The notes beneath the pieces were generated by a model that was given only the letters and a program-made list of their open reading frames with translations, ran no database searches and was not told the DNA's origin. Position numbers and translations under genes: made by a program. Source: Deltaproteobacteria bacterium (GTDB lineage Bacteria > Desulfobacterota > BSN033 > UBA1163). From it: a stretch of 64,000 bases of DNA. The DNA is taken from contig VGRY01000003.1 of NCBI GenBank assembly GCA_016875195.1, positions 57,860 to 121,859 on the forward strand, read 5' to 3'. Positions 9,153 to 18,676 of the stretch are shown in pieces; position 1 is the stretch's first letter; each line of letters opens with the position of its first letter.

Positions 9153-10967
9153 TTAATCTTCCCTATTCGAAATCAAAACCATATCATCACCACCGACGTT
9201 CCGCCGGGCGATCAACTCCACTCTCGGCCTGCCTTCCATTGCCTGAAATTGGGCAAAATCCCTGAATTTGAGGAAACAAAATACCCTCTCCCCTGATTGA
9301 AGAAAGCGAATGAACTCATCCCTCTTTTCTATCTCCAGGATGGGTATAATTCCTGTGTAATAATTATAAGGTGCGGTTACAAAATCGCCATAGATGGCCA
9401 GCCTTTCTCCGGGCTGAATCCGTGAGGTGACCTCCTGTGAGATGAAGCGCGCGGATTTATAAGGGTTGATGATTGGAAAGATGACCCTCTGGGCATAAAA
9501 GACCCCACCCCCTATGATTCCAACAATAAGAAAGAAGATGGCCGCCCGATACCTGAGCCGGTAAAGAATAAACAGGGCAATGGCCCCACCGGCAAAAAGA
9601 AGAGCAATGGGAAGACTGTAAGACAGGTAGGATGGAAATTTCGTTGAAACCACCCAGGGAATACCTACCCCCAGGCCAAAAAGCAATCCCGAAAATATCC
9701 ACAGGGGAATTGAAAACCACCGGTGATGAAGGCTTTTGATAGAGCCTGATATATGATCATCCCACCATTGTCCCACCATTAGGGAGACCGCAGGAAAAAA
9801 GGGTAAAAGATAAAGTCCTCTTTTTCCTTTTGAAAAGGAAAAGAAGATAAATATCACCGCAAACCATACAAACAGGAAAAGAAACTCCCTCTTAATTCCT
9901 GTCTTTTTCCCGGAGAACCCATAGGCAATGGCCGCAGGAAGAAAAAAGATCCAGGGTAAGAAATCACCTGGAAAGTTGTAAAAATAGTAGTAAAAAGGCC
10001 GGATATGGCTTGACCCTTTTGCGAAGCGGTCAACCGTATGCAGCAGGATCGTCTCATTAAAATATTCCCTTCCCCCTTTTAGGAGAGCAGGAAGATACCA
10101 GGCAAGGACAATTAGGATGAACAGAATCATTCCCTGAATCAATTTCATCCTTTTGATGCCATTCCAATCTTTCTGAACGGCAAGATAGACCAGGACAACT
10201 AAAAGAGGAAGGATAAATCCCACAGGCCCTTTTGCAAGAGTTGCCAGCGCCATGCCAATATAGAATCCATAAATGATGAGAGATTTCTTACCCTCCTGCT
10301 TCTCTTGAAGAAAAGGGGAACCCACTATACTTTCCCTCTCCCTTTGGAGGAGAGAAGAATCCGCTCCATTCTCCTTCTCCCCTTTGGGGAGAGGGCAACC
10401 CCCCACATCCTCCCTCTCTCCTTTGGGGAGAGGGCAAGAGCCTGCCCCGTACTCGATACGGGGGTGAGGGGGAATACCTCGATACCATTCTAAAAAACAG
10501 AGTAGAGAAAGAGTGGTGAAAAACGTGAGCGTCGCATCGATATTGGCACGTGTGGAAAGATAAGCAAATTCAAGGCTTGTCACAAGGGTCAGTCCGGCAA
10601 GAAACCCCGTGCGGGGAGAATAAAGTCTTTTCCCAATAAGGAAGGTGAGAAGGACCGAAAGAGTCCCGAAAAATGCGGAGGGGAATCTCACCGAGAAAGA
10701 GCTGAATCCCTGCCACAAAAAAGATGAAAAAGCGATCAGCCAAAAAAAGAGAGGGGGTTTATCGGCATACATCTGCCCATTAAAATGCATCATAATCCAA
10801 TCTCCTCCATTGACCATCTCTCGGGCTACCTGTGCATAACGGGGTTCATCCGGATTCCAGAGGTCCCACTGCCCAAGGTTGATAAAAAAGAGGACAAAAC
10901 AGAAGACAAGAAGAAACCCCACTTGTCCTGATGGACGATGCAATAAACTTGACAATCTCTCCCTCAC
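9153..10967 (-). CDS. GT39/ArnT-like polyprenol-phosphate sugar glycosyltransferase containing an in-frame repeat insertion
   Basis: N-terminal WDLWNPDEPRYAQVAREMVNGGDWIMMHFNGQMYADKPPLFFWLIA is diagnostic of ArnT/PMT-family GTs; multi-TM; loop RGIPPHPRIEYGAGSCPLPKGEREDVGGCPLPKGEKENG is repeat-derived. Confidence 0.9.
   Translation of the reverse strand: MRERLSSLLHRPSGQVGFLLVFCFVLFFINLGQWDLWNPDEPRYAQVAREMVNGGDWIMMHFNGQMYADKPPLFFWLIAFSSFLWQGFSSFSVRFPSAFFGTLSVLLTFLIGKRLYSPRTGFLAGLTLVTSLEFAYLSTRANIDATLTFFTTLSLLCFLEWYRGIPPHPRIEYGAGSCPLPKGEREDVGGCPLPKGEKENGADSSLLQRERESIVGSPFLQEKQEGKKSLIIYGFYIGMALATLAKGPVGFILPLLVVLVYLAVQKDWNGIKRMKLIQGMILFILIVLAWYLPALLKGGREYFNETILLHTVDRFAKGSSHIRPFYYYFYNFPGDFLPWIFFLPAAIAYGFSGKKTGIKREFLFLFVWFAVIFIFFSFSKGKRGLYLLPFFPAVSLMVGQWWDDHISGSIKSLHHRWFSIPLWIFSGLLFGLGVGIPWVVSTKFPSYLSYSLPIALLFAGGAIALFILYRLRYRAAIFFLIVGIIGGGVFYAQRVIFPIINPYKSARFISQEVTSRIQPGERLAIYGDFVTAPYNYYTGIIPILEIEKRDEFIRFLQSGERVFCFLKFRDFAQFQAMEGRPRVELIARRNVGGDDMVLISNRED
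10298..10480. repeat. In-CDS array of about four degenerate palindromic units (ctctccccaaaggggagag type)
   Basis: Units ccctctcccttt-ggaggagag, ccttctcccctttggggagagggc, cctctctcctttggggagagggc; encode (GSC)PLPKGERE-type peptides. Confidence 0.8.
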
Positions 10968-11029
10968 CTTTACCCCAGCTTTAAAAGCTAACCTATATTA
11001 ATCCAGTGACTGGATGATTTCAACTGAAG

Positions 11030-11312
11030 AACCGTATGGATTTGGTAAGTTTATATAGGCAGAATCCAGTAACAATTGTAAAACCAATCAGGATCAGATA
11101 ATAGCTGTCAACCGAGGGGCCGGTAACATCACAAGACTTCACCGTAACAAGGCGCTCAGCAACCCTATGAATCCTCCCCCTGCTATGAGTCATGTTGAAT
11201 TGCCTTTATGCATCATGGCGATATGGGTCACTGGCCCTCCAAATGTCATGATGCCGAGTTTGAGGAATAACTTAACCACCTCAGCTAATCTCTGCGACAA
11301 TGGTCGGCTCAT
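11030..11312 (-). pseudogene. Chromate transporter (ChrA-like) remnant
   Basis: N-terminus MSRPLSQRLAEVVKLFLKLGIMTFGGPVTHIAMMH, then stop/frame loss and a C-terminal-like TM piece SYYLILIGFTIVTGFCLYKL. Far shorter than a full ChrA. Confidence 0.65.
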
Positions 11313-11409
11313 ACCTACTCCTATTCCTTTTTTACCTGGACACCAGCCTTGCAGGAGTGACTGAATCTGATTTTTATAGATAAACTCCAGCTTTCTTCGA
11401 AACGGTCTC

Positions 11410-12675
11410 CTATCCCTCTTTTTCTTCGGGTGGTTTGATCCTCTGAAAACTCCTGTAGAGAAGTAAGTCATAAAGGATCTTCAACGCTCCGGAAATAAAA
11501 AACGGGAAGCTGAGCAAGACCGGAGAAGCAAGGAGAGGACCTGCTATCACTGGAGACAACGACGAGCCAGTGGTACGGGCAATACCCGTTATTCCCGCGG
11601 CAGCAGACCGTTCGTCTGGATCAACGACTGCCATTGTATAGGATTGTCGGGTCGGAACGTCCATCTGAGAGATGCTGAAGCGCATGAGAAGGATCATGAT
11701 GGCAAGTGGCAGATTGGGCATCAGTGGAACAAGCATCAAGAGGAGGTTTGATGGAATATGAGTGAAGACCATGGTTCGAATCAGTCCAATCCTTGCAGCA
11801 ACCTTGGCGGCGGCTAGAGCCGAAATTCCGGCGAGAATATTTGCTCCAAAAAAGATGGCCCCGAGAAGCGCCGGTTCCACATTGAAACGAATATTGAACC
11901 AGTAGGCCATCATGCTCTGCAAGACAAACCCTCCTGCAAAAGCATCGAGAGAGAAAAGAGCAGAGAGTCTCAAGACAACACCTCACGATCGGTGAAGACC
12001 GAAAAAGGGGTTTGATGCTTCAGGAACACCGGAACGGTCAATAACCGGTGTAACCTCTACCGCTTGAGAAAGCCGTAAGAAAAGGATTGCTAATAGCAGG
12101 CCCATGGCCGCATAACCGATGACGATCGCCCGATAGCTTCCGAGAGGTTCCATTCCTATTCCCTGAAGCCCCTGCACGAGAACACCTCCTGCCAAGGAAC
12201 CGAGGGCTGTGGTGAAGGAACCGACCAGGTTGTACCAGGCAAAGATCTGTGTTCGTCTCTTATCTGGGACGATCTGCGAAAGGGCGGCTTGTTCAATCGA
12301 GAGAAATGGTCCCACCTCATAGCCACTCGGACTGATCACGCCAATGGTAGCAGCGATGAGAAGGAGAAGGAAGTCCCTGGTCAACGCAAAGAGAACCCCT
12401 GCAAAAACCATGAGAACGGCTCCCAGGATGAGCATTCGCCGTCGGCCAATCCTATCGGCTGAGGTGGTGATCCAGAGTGAAATGAGGGTATCTCCTATCA
12501 GGGTGAGGGTGAGGAGAAGGCCGATCCGCGTTTCCGTGAGGCCGGCCTGTGCGAGATAAAGCACCAGGACCACGGAAAGAAAGCCGTAGGCAAAGAGCCG
12601 AACAATCTGGGTAGTAAAAAGACTAAGACCGTCGGTTCCCAGTTCACGAAGGCTTTGAAGTTGAGATGTTATCAA
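11410..12675 (-). pseudogene. MFS transporter interrupted by a single in-frame TGA (11983-11985)
   Basis: ORFs 11983-12675 and 11410-11973 are in the same frame and are the N- and C-halves of one MFS protein: ...NPFFGLHRS-TGA-GVVLRLSALFSLDAFAGGFVLQSMMAYWF... Confidence 0.82.
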
Positions 12676-12753
12676 GGATCTTTCACCTCAAAAGTAGATT
12701 GATAAATTCCGGATAGCGCTCGCTCTCACAAGAATTATCATTCCCTTGGGAGA

Positions 12754-13878
12754 TTATTTTAAGATTTTCCTTAGGTTTCCCACGACGGCTTTTAATTCTG
12801 CAAAGGTTGTTGTTCGGCCGAGGCTGAATCGGATGGCGCCCATTCCGATCTCCAGCGGGATTCCCATGGCTTTTAGAACCGGAGAGAGTTCCACGGAGCC
12901 GGAATGGCAGGCCGCACCCGTGGAGGCGGCCACCCCATTCAGTCGGACCAGAATTTCCGATCCGGCTTTTCTAATAAAGCTCACATTGAGCGTATTGGGG
13001 AGCCGATGGGCAGGATGTCCGTTAAGGACAACTTCTTCGCCGAAGTTATCCTGAAGTAGTTTCCAGAAGTGGTCTCTCAGGTTTCGTATTTTATCATCGT
13101 TGAGATATCTCTTTGCGATCTGGCAAGCTTTCCCGAATCCGACAATCAGAAGAATATTTTCCGTCCCTGCCCTTCTCCCTGATTCATGCCCTGCCCCATG
13201 GATGAACGGTTCGATAAAAGTTCCATCACGGATATATAAAGCGCCCACACCTTTGGGGGCATAGAGTTTATGCCCGGCGACGGATAATAAATCCACTCCA
13301 AGTTGATCAACTTTTGTCCCAATTTTTCCGACCGATTGGGCCGCATCGGTATGGAAAAGAATCCCGCAATTCTTTGCAATCTTTGAAATGTCTTCGATCG
13401 GTTGTATTGTCCCCACTTCATTATTGGCATGCATCACAGTGATCAGAATCGTTTTAGGAGTGATAGCCCTCAAGATGTCCTCAGGATCGACTTTTCCATA
13501 TTGGTCCACGCCGACATAAGTAATGTCAGCTCCAAGCCTTTCAAGAAAGCGGCATGGGTTGATCACAGCCGGATGTTCAATCTGGGTGGTGATAATATGG
13601 TTCCCCTTCTCCTTCAAGACAAAGAAGGCCCCTTTAATGGCGTGGTTATTGGATTCACTTCCTCCACTGGTGAAGACAATCTCACCCGAAGAGCATTCAA
13701 GGAGCTCCGCAACTTGTTGCCGTGCCTGCTCGGTGGCTCCCTTGGCAGGCGCTCCCGCCCAGTGATGGCTTGAAGGGTTGCCATAATGTCGGGAGAGAAA
13801 AGGTTTCATCGCTTCTGCCACTTCAGGGGCAATGGGAGTGCTGGCATTGAAGTCGAGGTAAATCTGATGGGGTTGCAT
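12754..13878 (-). CDS. Cysteine desulfurase (NifS/IscS family)
   Basis: YLDFNASTPIAPEV, SGGSESNNHAIKGA, HTDAAQSVGKI, SVAGHKLYAPKGVGAL, active-site loop STGAACHSG. Confidence 0.93.
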   Translation of the reverse strand: MQPHQIYLDFNASTPIAPEVAEAMKPFLSRHYGNPSSHHWAGAPAKGATEQARQQVAELLECSSGEIVFTSGGSESNNHAIKGAFFVLKEKGNHIITTQIEHPAVINPCRFLERLGADITYVGVDQYGKVDPEDILRAITPKTILITVMHANNEVGTIQPIEDISKIAKNCGILFHTDAAQSVGKIGTKVDQLGVDLLSVAGHKLYAPKGVGALYIRDGTFIEPFIHGAGHESGRRAGTENILLIVGFGKACQIAKRYLNDDKIRNLRDHFWKLLQDNFGEEVVLNGHPAHRLPNTLNVSFIRKAGSEILVRLNGVAASTGAACHSGSVELSPVLKAMGIPLEIGMGAIRFSLGRTTTFAELKAVVGNLRKILK

Positions 13879-13916
13879 GTTCTTATGCTCCTGACTCGGT
13901 AAAGCCAGATAAGGCC

Positions 13917-15656
13917 TTACCTTTTGATCTCCGTCATACGAAATATAAATTGGTCGGCAGGCAGGAAATCGGCCAGCCGCAGGTCTCGCCTCTCCCTGCC
14001 CTCACTGTCCAAAAACACAATTGTGGGCACACCCTTGATCTCAAACTGATCCACCAGGCGTTTATAAACTTCATTGTCTCCCCGGGTAAGATCGACTTTC
14101 ACCATCATCAGATTATTTTCCGACTCCTTCACCACTTCGGGCTGTCGGAAGGTGATGTTGTCCATCTCGCGGCAAGGGGCGCACCATTCCGCATAAAAAT
14201 CGATAATCACGGGCTTTCCCAACCTCTGAGCTTCGGCTAATATCTGATCTGAGTAGGGTTTCCAGGCCACCCCCGGACCTCGCATCATCCACGAGGTAAA
14301 AAGAAAGGTTGAGGCGAAGAGACAGACCATGAAAACAACAGTCTTCATCCATCCGAAAGCCTTGAAGTGAGCTTTTTCCTTGCTGAGCCAGCCCAGATGC
14401 AACCCTGCCGCAAGAACAATTGAGGAAAGGAGGATGATATTTAAGAACTCCGGCAAGAGGGCTTTCAAGAAATAGACGGACATGCCCACCATGACCCAAC
14501 CTAAAAGTCTACGGACCCATAGCATCCACTCTCCTGAACGGGGAAGCCTTTTCAATTGTCCCGAAAAAATCGCCAGGAAAAAGAGCGGAAGCCCCAGCCC
14601 CATGCTCAGGATGAAGAAGACTAAAAAACCTAACCAGGGGCTTCCCATGGCACTCACCCAGGTGAGTAATCCGAGAACAAAAGGTCCGATGCAGGGCGCG
14701 GCCACCAATCCGAGAGTAAGCCCCATAAAAAGGGCTCCGAAGTAACCCGTATACGATTTCGAGGCGAATTGCATCAGATTGCTCGGAAGGTGCAATTCCC
14801 AGAACCCGAAGAGGCTGCTTGCAAAAAATATTAGAATGGCTGAAATAAACAAGAGGGCGATCGGATGCTGGAGCACAGCTCCCATGAGTCCACCTGTTAA
14901 GGCCGCCATCACACCAAGTGTGGAATTCGTGGCGGCCAGACCTAACAGATAAAAGAGCCCCTGAAGAATGAGTCTCCCCTGACTCCGGGCTCCGGCCTGT
15001 CCTCCGAAATAGGACAGTGTGATAGGAATTAAAGGGTAAACACATGGAGTCAGGTTCAGTGCCATTCCCCCGGCAAAGACCCCCAGAAGGGCCCAGACGA
15101 TGCCCCATCCGTAAGGGGGGACCGGCGTCTCTGGAATGGGATTGATTTCAGCAAATTTCAGAGGAGATGTTTCTACGGGAAGACCGAGTTGTTGCCAATC
15201 CGGATAACCTTTAGGGTCACGATAAACATTTTTATAACCGAGTTTAACAGCCACCCTGGCCGCCGAGTCGCTACGAACTCAGGCTAAACCCGCTCAGTAA
15301 AAAACAATAGGCCTATCTTTATCGGGCCCCAGAAGGGTTTTTAATTCGTCTGCTTTCCACCATCTCGCCCACCAGGTCGGCTCCATCGGAAAATTGATAG
15401 CGCCCTTGATATGTCCTGCCCGGTACTCCCAATCCTGCCGCGTATCGATCAGGAGAGGTTTTTCCAGCTTGTTGTCAATATAAAGTTCCCGCAATTGCTC
15501 CGTGGTGACGACTTTGTACCCCCCTTTTTGGGCATCGATGAGCACTCCTTCCCATGTAGCCTCTTTTAGGTTTATATTCGGGCGAGTGAAACCGAGATAC
15601 CCGAAAGCAATGCCGATGGATACAAGGGCTAAAATCAATCTTTTTAGGATTTTCAT
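13917..15656 (-). CDS. Candidate selenoprotein: signal-anchored rhodanese - DsbD (CcdA-like) - thioredoxin fusion with two in-frame UGA codons (15294-15296, 15279-15281)
   Basis: ORFs 15294-15656 and 13917-15254 are in one frame. Continuous reading: ...DKDRPIVFY[UGA]AGLA[UGA]VRSDSAARVAVKLGYKNVYRDPKGYPDWQQLGLP...GMALNLTPCVYPLIPITLSYFGGQ...AAPCIGPF...IDFYAEWCAPCREMD. Confidence 0.8.
15246..15264 (-). promoter_or_regulatory. SECIS-like hairpin 2 (for UGA at 15279-15281)
   Basis: RNA GGCGGCCA-GGG-UGGCUGUU: about 8-bp stem with G-U pairs and GGG loop; loop begins 22 nt after the UGA. Confidence 0.45.
15263..15282 (-). promoter_or_regulatory. SECIS-like hairpin 1 (for UGA at 15294-15296)
   Basis: RNA CUGAGUU-CGUAGC-GACUCGG: stem with G in second loop position; loop begins 18 nt after the UGA. 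Confidence 0.5.
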
Positions 15657-15701
15657 GTAGATGTTCCCTCTTGTGGTCTAATCGCTGAAGCACAATGATT
15701 A

Positions 15702-16373
15702 TTATTTTCCGCTAACCACTGAGAACCCCCGGGCACGCCAATCCTGCACTCCATCCTCCATCCGGAATGCCTGGAACCCCTTTTCACGCAGGATTTCAAC
15801 TGCCTGTATTGCAAGAACGCAGTAAGGTCCTCTACAATAGGCCACGATTTCCTGATCCTTCGGCAGTTCAGAAAGTTTCTGCTCTAATTCCTCCAAAGGA
15901 ATGGAGACGGCTCCAGGGATATGCCCGGCTAAAAACTCTTCCACCGGCCGAACATCCAGCACAACCACCCTCCCTTCTTTTACCCTCTCTACTAGTGATC
16001 CCCGATCTACTGGTTCCAATCCCTCTTTCCCTTCGAGAAACCGACGTTTAATTTGTTCCACTTCTGCCAACTCTCTCTCTGCAAGGACACGCATTGCAAG
16101 AACAAAATCACAGACTGCTTGATCTGTGAGTCGGTAGGTTACAAACTGACCGCTTTTAGCTGATTCAACGAGCCGAGCACCACGTAGAACTTGTAAATGT
16201 TGAGAGGCGTTTGCCAGAGATATTCCAGCCTCCTTAGCTAATATTTCGACTGTCCGTTCCCCCTGACAAAGCAAATCGAGAAGCTCAAGCCTCTTAGGGC
16301 TTGAAACTGCTTTTCCAATTCGGGCAAACTGTTCGTAAATAGCATCTTTGAAAAGTCGGCTCGATTTTTCCAT
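15702..16373 (-). CDS. ArsR-family wHTH regulator fused to a rhodanese domain
   Basis: KRLELLDLLCQGERTVEILAKEAGISLANASQHLQVLRGARLVES plus rhodanese VVLDVRPVEEFLAGHIPGAVSIPLEEL ... IVAYCRGPYCVLAIQAVEIL. Confidence 0.92.
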   Translation of the reverse strand: MEKSSRLFKDAIYEQFARIGKAVSSPKRLELLDLLCQGERTVEILAKEAGISLANASQHLQVLRGARLVESAKSGQFVTYRLTDQAVCDFVLAMRVLAERELAEVEQIKRRFLEGKEGLEPVDRGSLVERVKEGRVVVLDVRPVEEFLAGHIPGAVSIPLEELEQKLSELPKDQEIVAYCRGPYCVLAIQAVEILREKGFQAFRMEDGVQDWRARGFSVVSGK

Positions 16374-16522
16374 ATTTTAGCCCTTTCTTAATTTAATGAT
16401 TAATTGAATACTATAATTTTATGATTATTATGTCAAGTGAAATCTTACTTTTAAATCATCTATAGAAACACAATAAAAAAATTCGCCAGAATCACTATGT
16501 TTTTACTGGGTTATATTATTTC

Positions 16523-18082
16523 TTGAAAAAAATCCGATTATTTCTTAAGATGGAAGGCATGAAAAAAAGAGACCTCTTGCTGAGTTTCCTTTCGGGTATT
16601 CTCCTTATCCTCTCCTTTCCTAATTTCGACCTTGAATTCTTGGTCTGGTTTGCCCTTGTTCCTCTCTTTTATGTCATTGAAGGAAAGGGATTATGGAGCA
16701 GCTTTAAGTATGGATTTCTCGCTGGCTTCATCTCGTTTCTGGGGATTCTCTATTGGATCATTGTGGCAATCCATAATTACGGGAATGTCCCTTTGATACC
16801 GAGCGTTCTCATCCTCTTATTACTGGTGGGTTATCTCAGTTTATTCTTCGCCACGTTTACATTCTTATATCGTTTCATCCAGATGCGACTCGGATGGGAG
16901 ACCATTCTCTTAGCTCCCCTTCTCTGGGTCTCGCTCGAATACCTCCGCTCCTTCTTTCTCACCGGTTTTCCTTGGGCCAGTTTAGGTTATTCTCAATATA
17001 GCAATCTCCCTTTTATCCAGATGGCAGATATCGCGGGAATCTATGGCCTCTCTTTTGTCATCCTCCTGGTGAATGCTTCCCTTTATAGGGTAATTCTCCA
17101 GTGGTCGGAAAAAACCTTTCCTCTCCGGGAGGTTGGACTCACTGTCTTACTCCTTCTCGTATTTTTAATCTATGGATATCTAAGAATGGGGGCTGTGGAT
17201 CGACAGGCGCTCCTGGATCCTCCACTTAAGATCGGTCTGGTGCAAGGTAACATTGACCAATCCATCAAGTGGGATGAATCGTTCCAGAAGGAAACCCTGA
17301 AGATTTATGAAAGGCTTTCTCTGAAAGTAGCAGAGGGGAAACCTAACCTTGTCATCTGGCCCGAAACAGCCACCCCCTTCTTCTTTCAGGATGCAAAGGA
17401 GTTTCAACCCTTGGTATTGGACATTCCCAAAAGTACCAACGCCTTCCTCCTTTTCGGAACTCCTTCCTATAAAATAGAGAGAGGAAAGGTGAACCATTAT
17501 AATAGTGCCATTCTGGTTTCTCCATCCGGTGAATTAAAAGGAAAATATGACAAAATCCATCTTGTCCCTTATGGAGAATATGTCCCGCTTGGAGAATACC
17601 TTTCATTAGGATCTCTGGGAGAAGGGATCGGAAATTTTAAATCCGGGAAAGAGACCTTCAACTTTACCCTTCCCCAGGGGAAATTTGGAGTCCTCATCTG
17701 CTTTGAGATCATCTTTCCGGACCTCTGCAGGGGATTTGTAAAAGAAGGAGCAAACTTCCTCGTCACCATTACCAATGATGCCTGGTTTGGAAGAACCTCT
17801 GCACCCCGCCAGCATCTGACCATGGCTACTTTCAGGGCAATCGAAAACCGTGTCTTCATCGCCAGAGCGGCAAATACAGGCATCAGCGCTTTTATCGATC
17901 CAGTGGGGAGGATCTTTAAACAGAAAGGAATTTTTACTGAAGAGGCGATCAATGGAACAATTGGCCTCTCAAAAGTAAAAACTTTCTATACCCTCTATGG
18001 CGATGTCTTTGCCTTGTTCTGCTCTACCTTTTCCATTGTCCTGTTGGGTTATGCCTTCATTCAAGGCAGAAGAAAGGGATGA
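16523..18082 (+). CDS. lnt: Apolipoprotein N-acyltransferase
   Basis: Multi-TM N-terminus, FPWASLGYSQY, nitrilase-like C-terminus VIWPETATPFF, PYGEYVPL, GVLICFEIIFPDLCR, NDAWFGRTSAPRQHL, AANTGISAFIDP. Confidence 0.92.
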   Translation: MKKIRLFLKMEGMKKRDLLLSFLSGILLILSFPNFDLEFLVWFALVPLFYVIEGKGLWSSFKYGFLAGFISFLGILYWIIVAIHNYGNVPLIPSVLILLLLVGYLSLFFATFTFLYRFIQMRLGWETILLAPLLWVSLEYLRSFFLTGFPWASLGYSQYSNLPFIQMADIAGIYGLSFVILLVNASLYRVILQWSEKTFPLREVGLTVLLLLVFLIYGYLRMGAVDRQALLDPPLKIGLVQGNIDQSIKWDESFQKETLKIYERLSLKVAEGKPNLVIWPETATPFFFQDAKEFQPLVLDIPKSTNAFLLFGTPSYKIERGKVNHYNSAILVSPSGELKGKYDKIHLVPYGEYVPLGEYLSLGSLGEGIGNFKSGKETFNFTLPQGKFGVLICFEIIFPDLCRGFVKEGANFLVTITNDAWFGRTSAPRQHLTMATFRAIENRVFIARAANTGISAFIDPVGRIFKQKGIFTEEAINGTIGLSKVKTFYTLYGDVFALFCSTFSIVLLGYAFIQGRRKG

Positions 18083-18666
18083 AGACCTTCTCCAAAATAA
18101 AATTAAAGCCATCAAGCATCATCCTCTCGATGACAGTCCTTATCCTTTTAATCGGTTCAGACGGTTCTTTGGGAGATGATCCTTCTCCATCTGTCATCTG
18201 GTCTGAATTACTCCAGAGAATGCCCTTCCCTTTCAGGATGGATCTCCCTCCGCCAAAGGCCACCCCCATTGACGGCACCTATACGAAATTCGAAACCAAA
18301 GAAACCCAACCTGTACCTTGCAGGCGCTGCCCGGATTATGCACCGGAGGGCGGTTTATGGAAGTTAAATTTTAATAAGGGTGTTTTCCGGATATTTCACG
18401 TCGCTACAGGCTGGAAAGATTTAGGCTCCTATATGGTAACAGGCGACCGATTGACCCTTGCCAATGACCCTGTCTGTCACGAAATGTTCGGGGAATACAA
18501 ATGGAAACTGGAAAAAGGGAGGCTGATGTTAACCGTGATTGAGGATAAGTGCGCTATCGGTCTCCGGGCAATGAACCTGACCAAACTTCCCTGGTTCTCC
18601 TGTCAGCCTCCGAGTATCGAGGCTGCCGTTACTGATCACTGGCCTAAACCACCCGGTTGCGATTGA
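18079..18666 (+). CDS. Hypothetical exported protein
   Basis: Intact 195-aa ORF overlapping the lnt stop; N-terminal hydrophobic segment. Confidence 0.6.
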   Translation: MKTFSKIKLKPSSIILSMTVLILLIGSDGSLGDDPSPSVIWSELLQRMPFPFRMDLPPPKATPIDGTYTKFETKETQPVPCRRCPDYAPEGGLWKLNFNKGVFRIFHVATGWKDLGSYMVTGDRLTLANDPVCHEMFGEYKWKLEKGRLMLTVIEDKCAIGLRAMNLTKLPWFSCQPPSIEAAVTDHWPKPPGCD

Positions 18667-18676
18667 AGGAAGAGGC

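Noticed and set aside
10298-10480. CRISPR array
   Set aside because: Units are degenerate palindromes in tandem inside an open reading frame, without unique spacers of constant length or cas genes nearby.
10288-10493. Small ORFs 10288-10488 (-) and 10305-10493 (+)
   Set aside because: Alternative-frame readings of the repeat array inside the GT39-like CDS.
11983-11985. TGA in the MFS gene as a third selenocysteine codon
   Set aside because: Not in a redox-motif context, no convincing SECIS-like hairpin downstream; a CGA-to-TGA nonsense change is simpler. Kept as a separate, lower-ranked finding.
13402-13773. Antisense ORF of 123 aa opposite the cysteine desulfurase
   Set aside because: Lies fully within a strongly supported conserved CDS; no recognizable family; typical shadow ORF. 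The same reasoning applies to the many other 60-160 aa antisense ORFs in the track.
15252-15254. GTG at 15254 as a genuine start of a stand-alone DsbD gene
   Set aside because: The first residues (MAVKLGYKNVYRDPKGYPDWQQLG) are the C-terminal part of a rhodanese domain, in frame with the upstream rhodanese; an internal start would leave a domain fragment.
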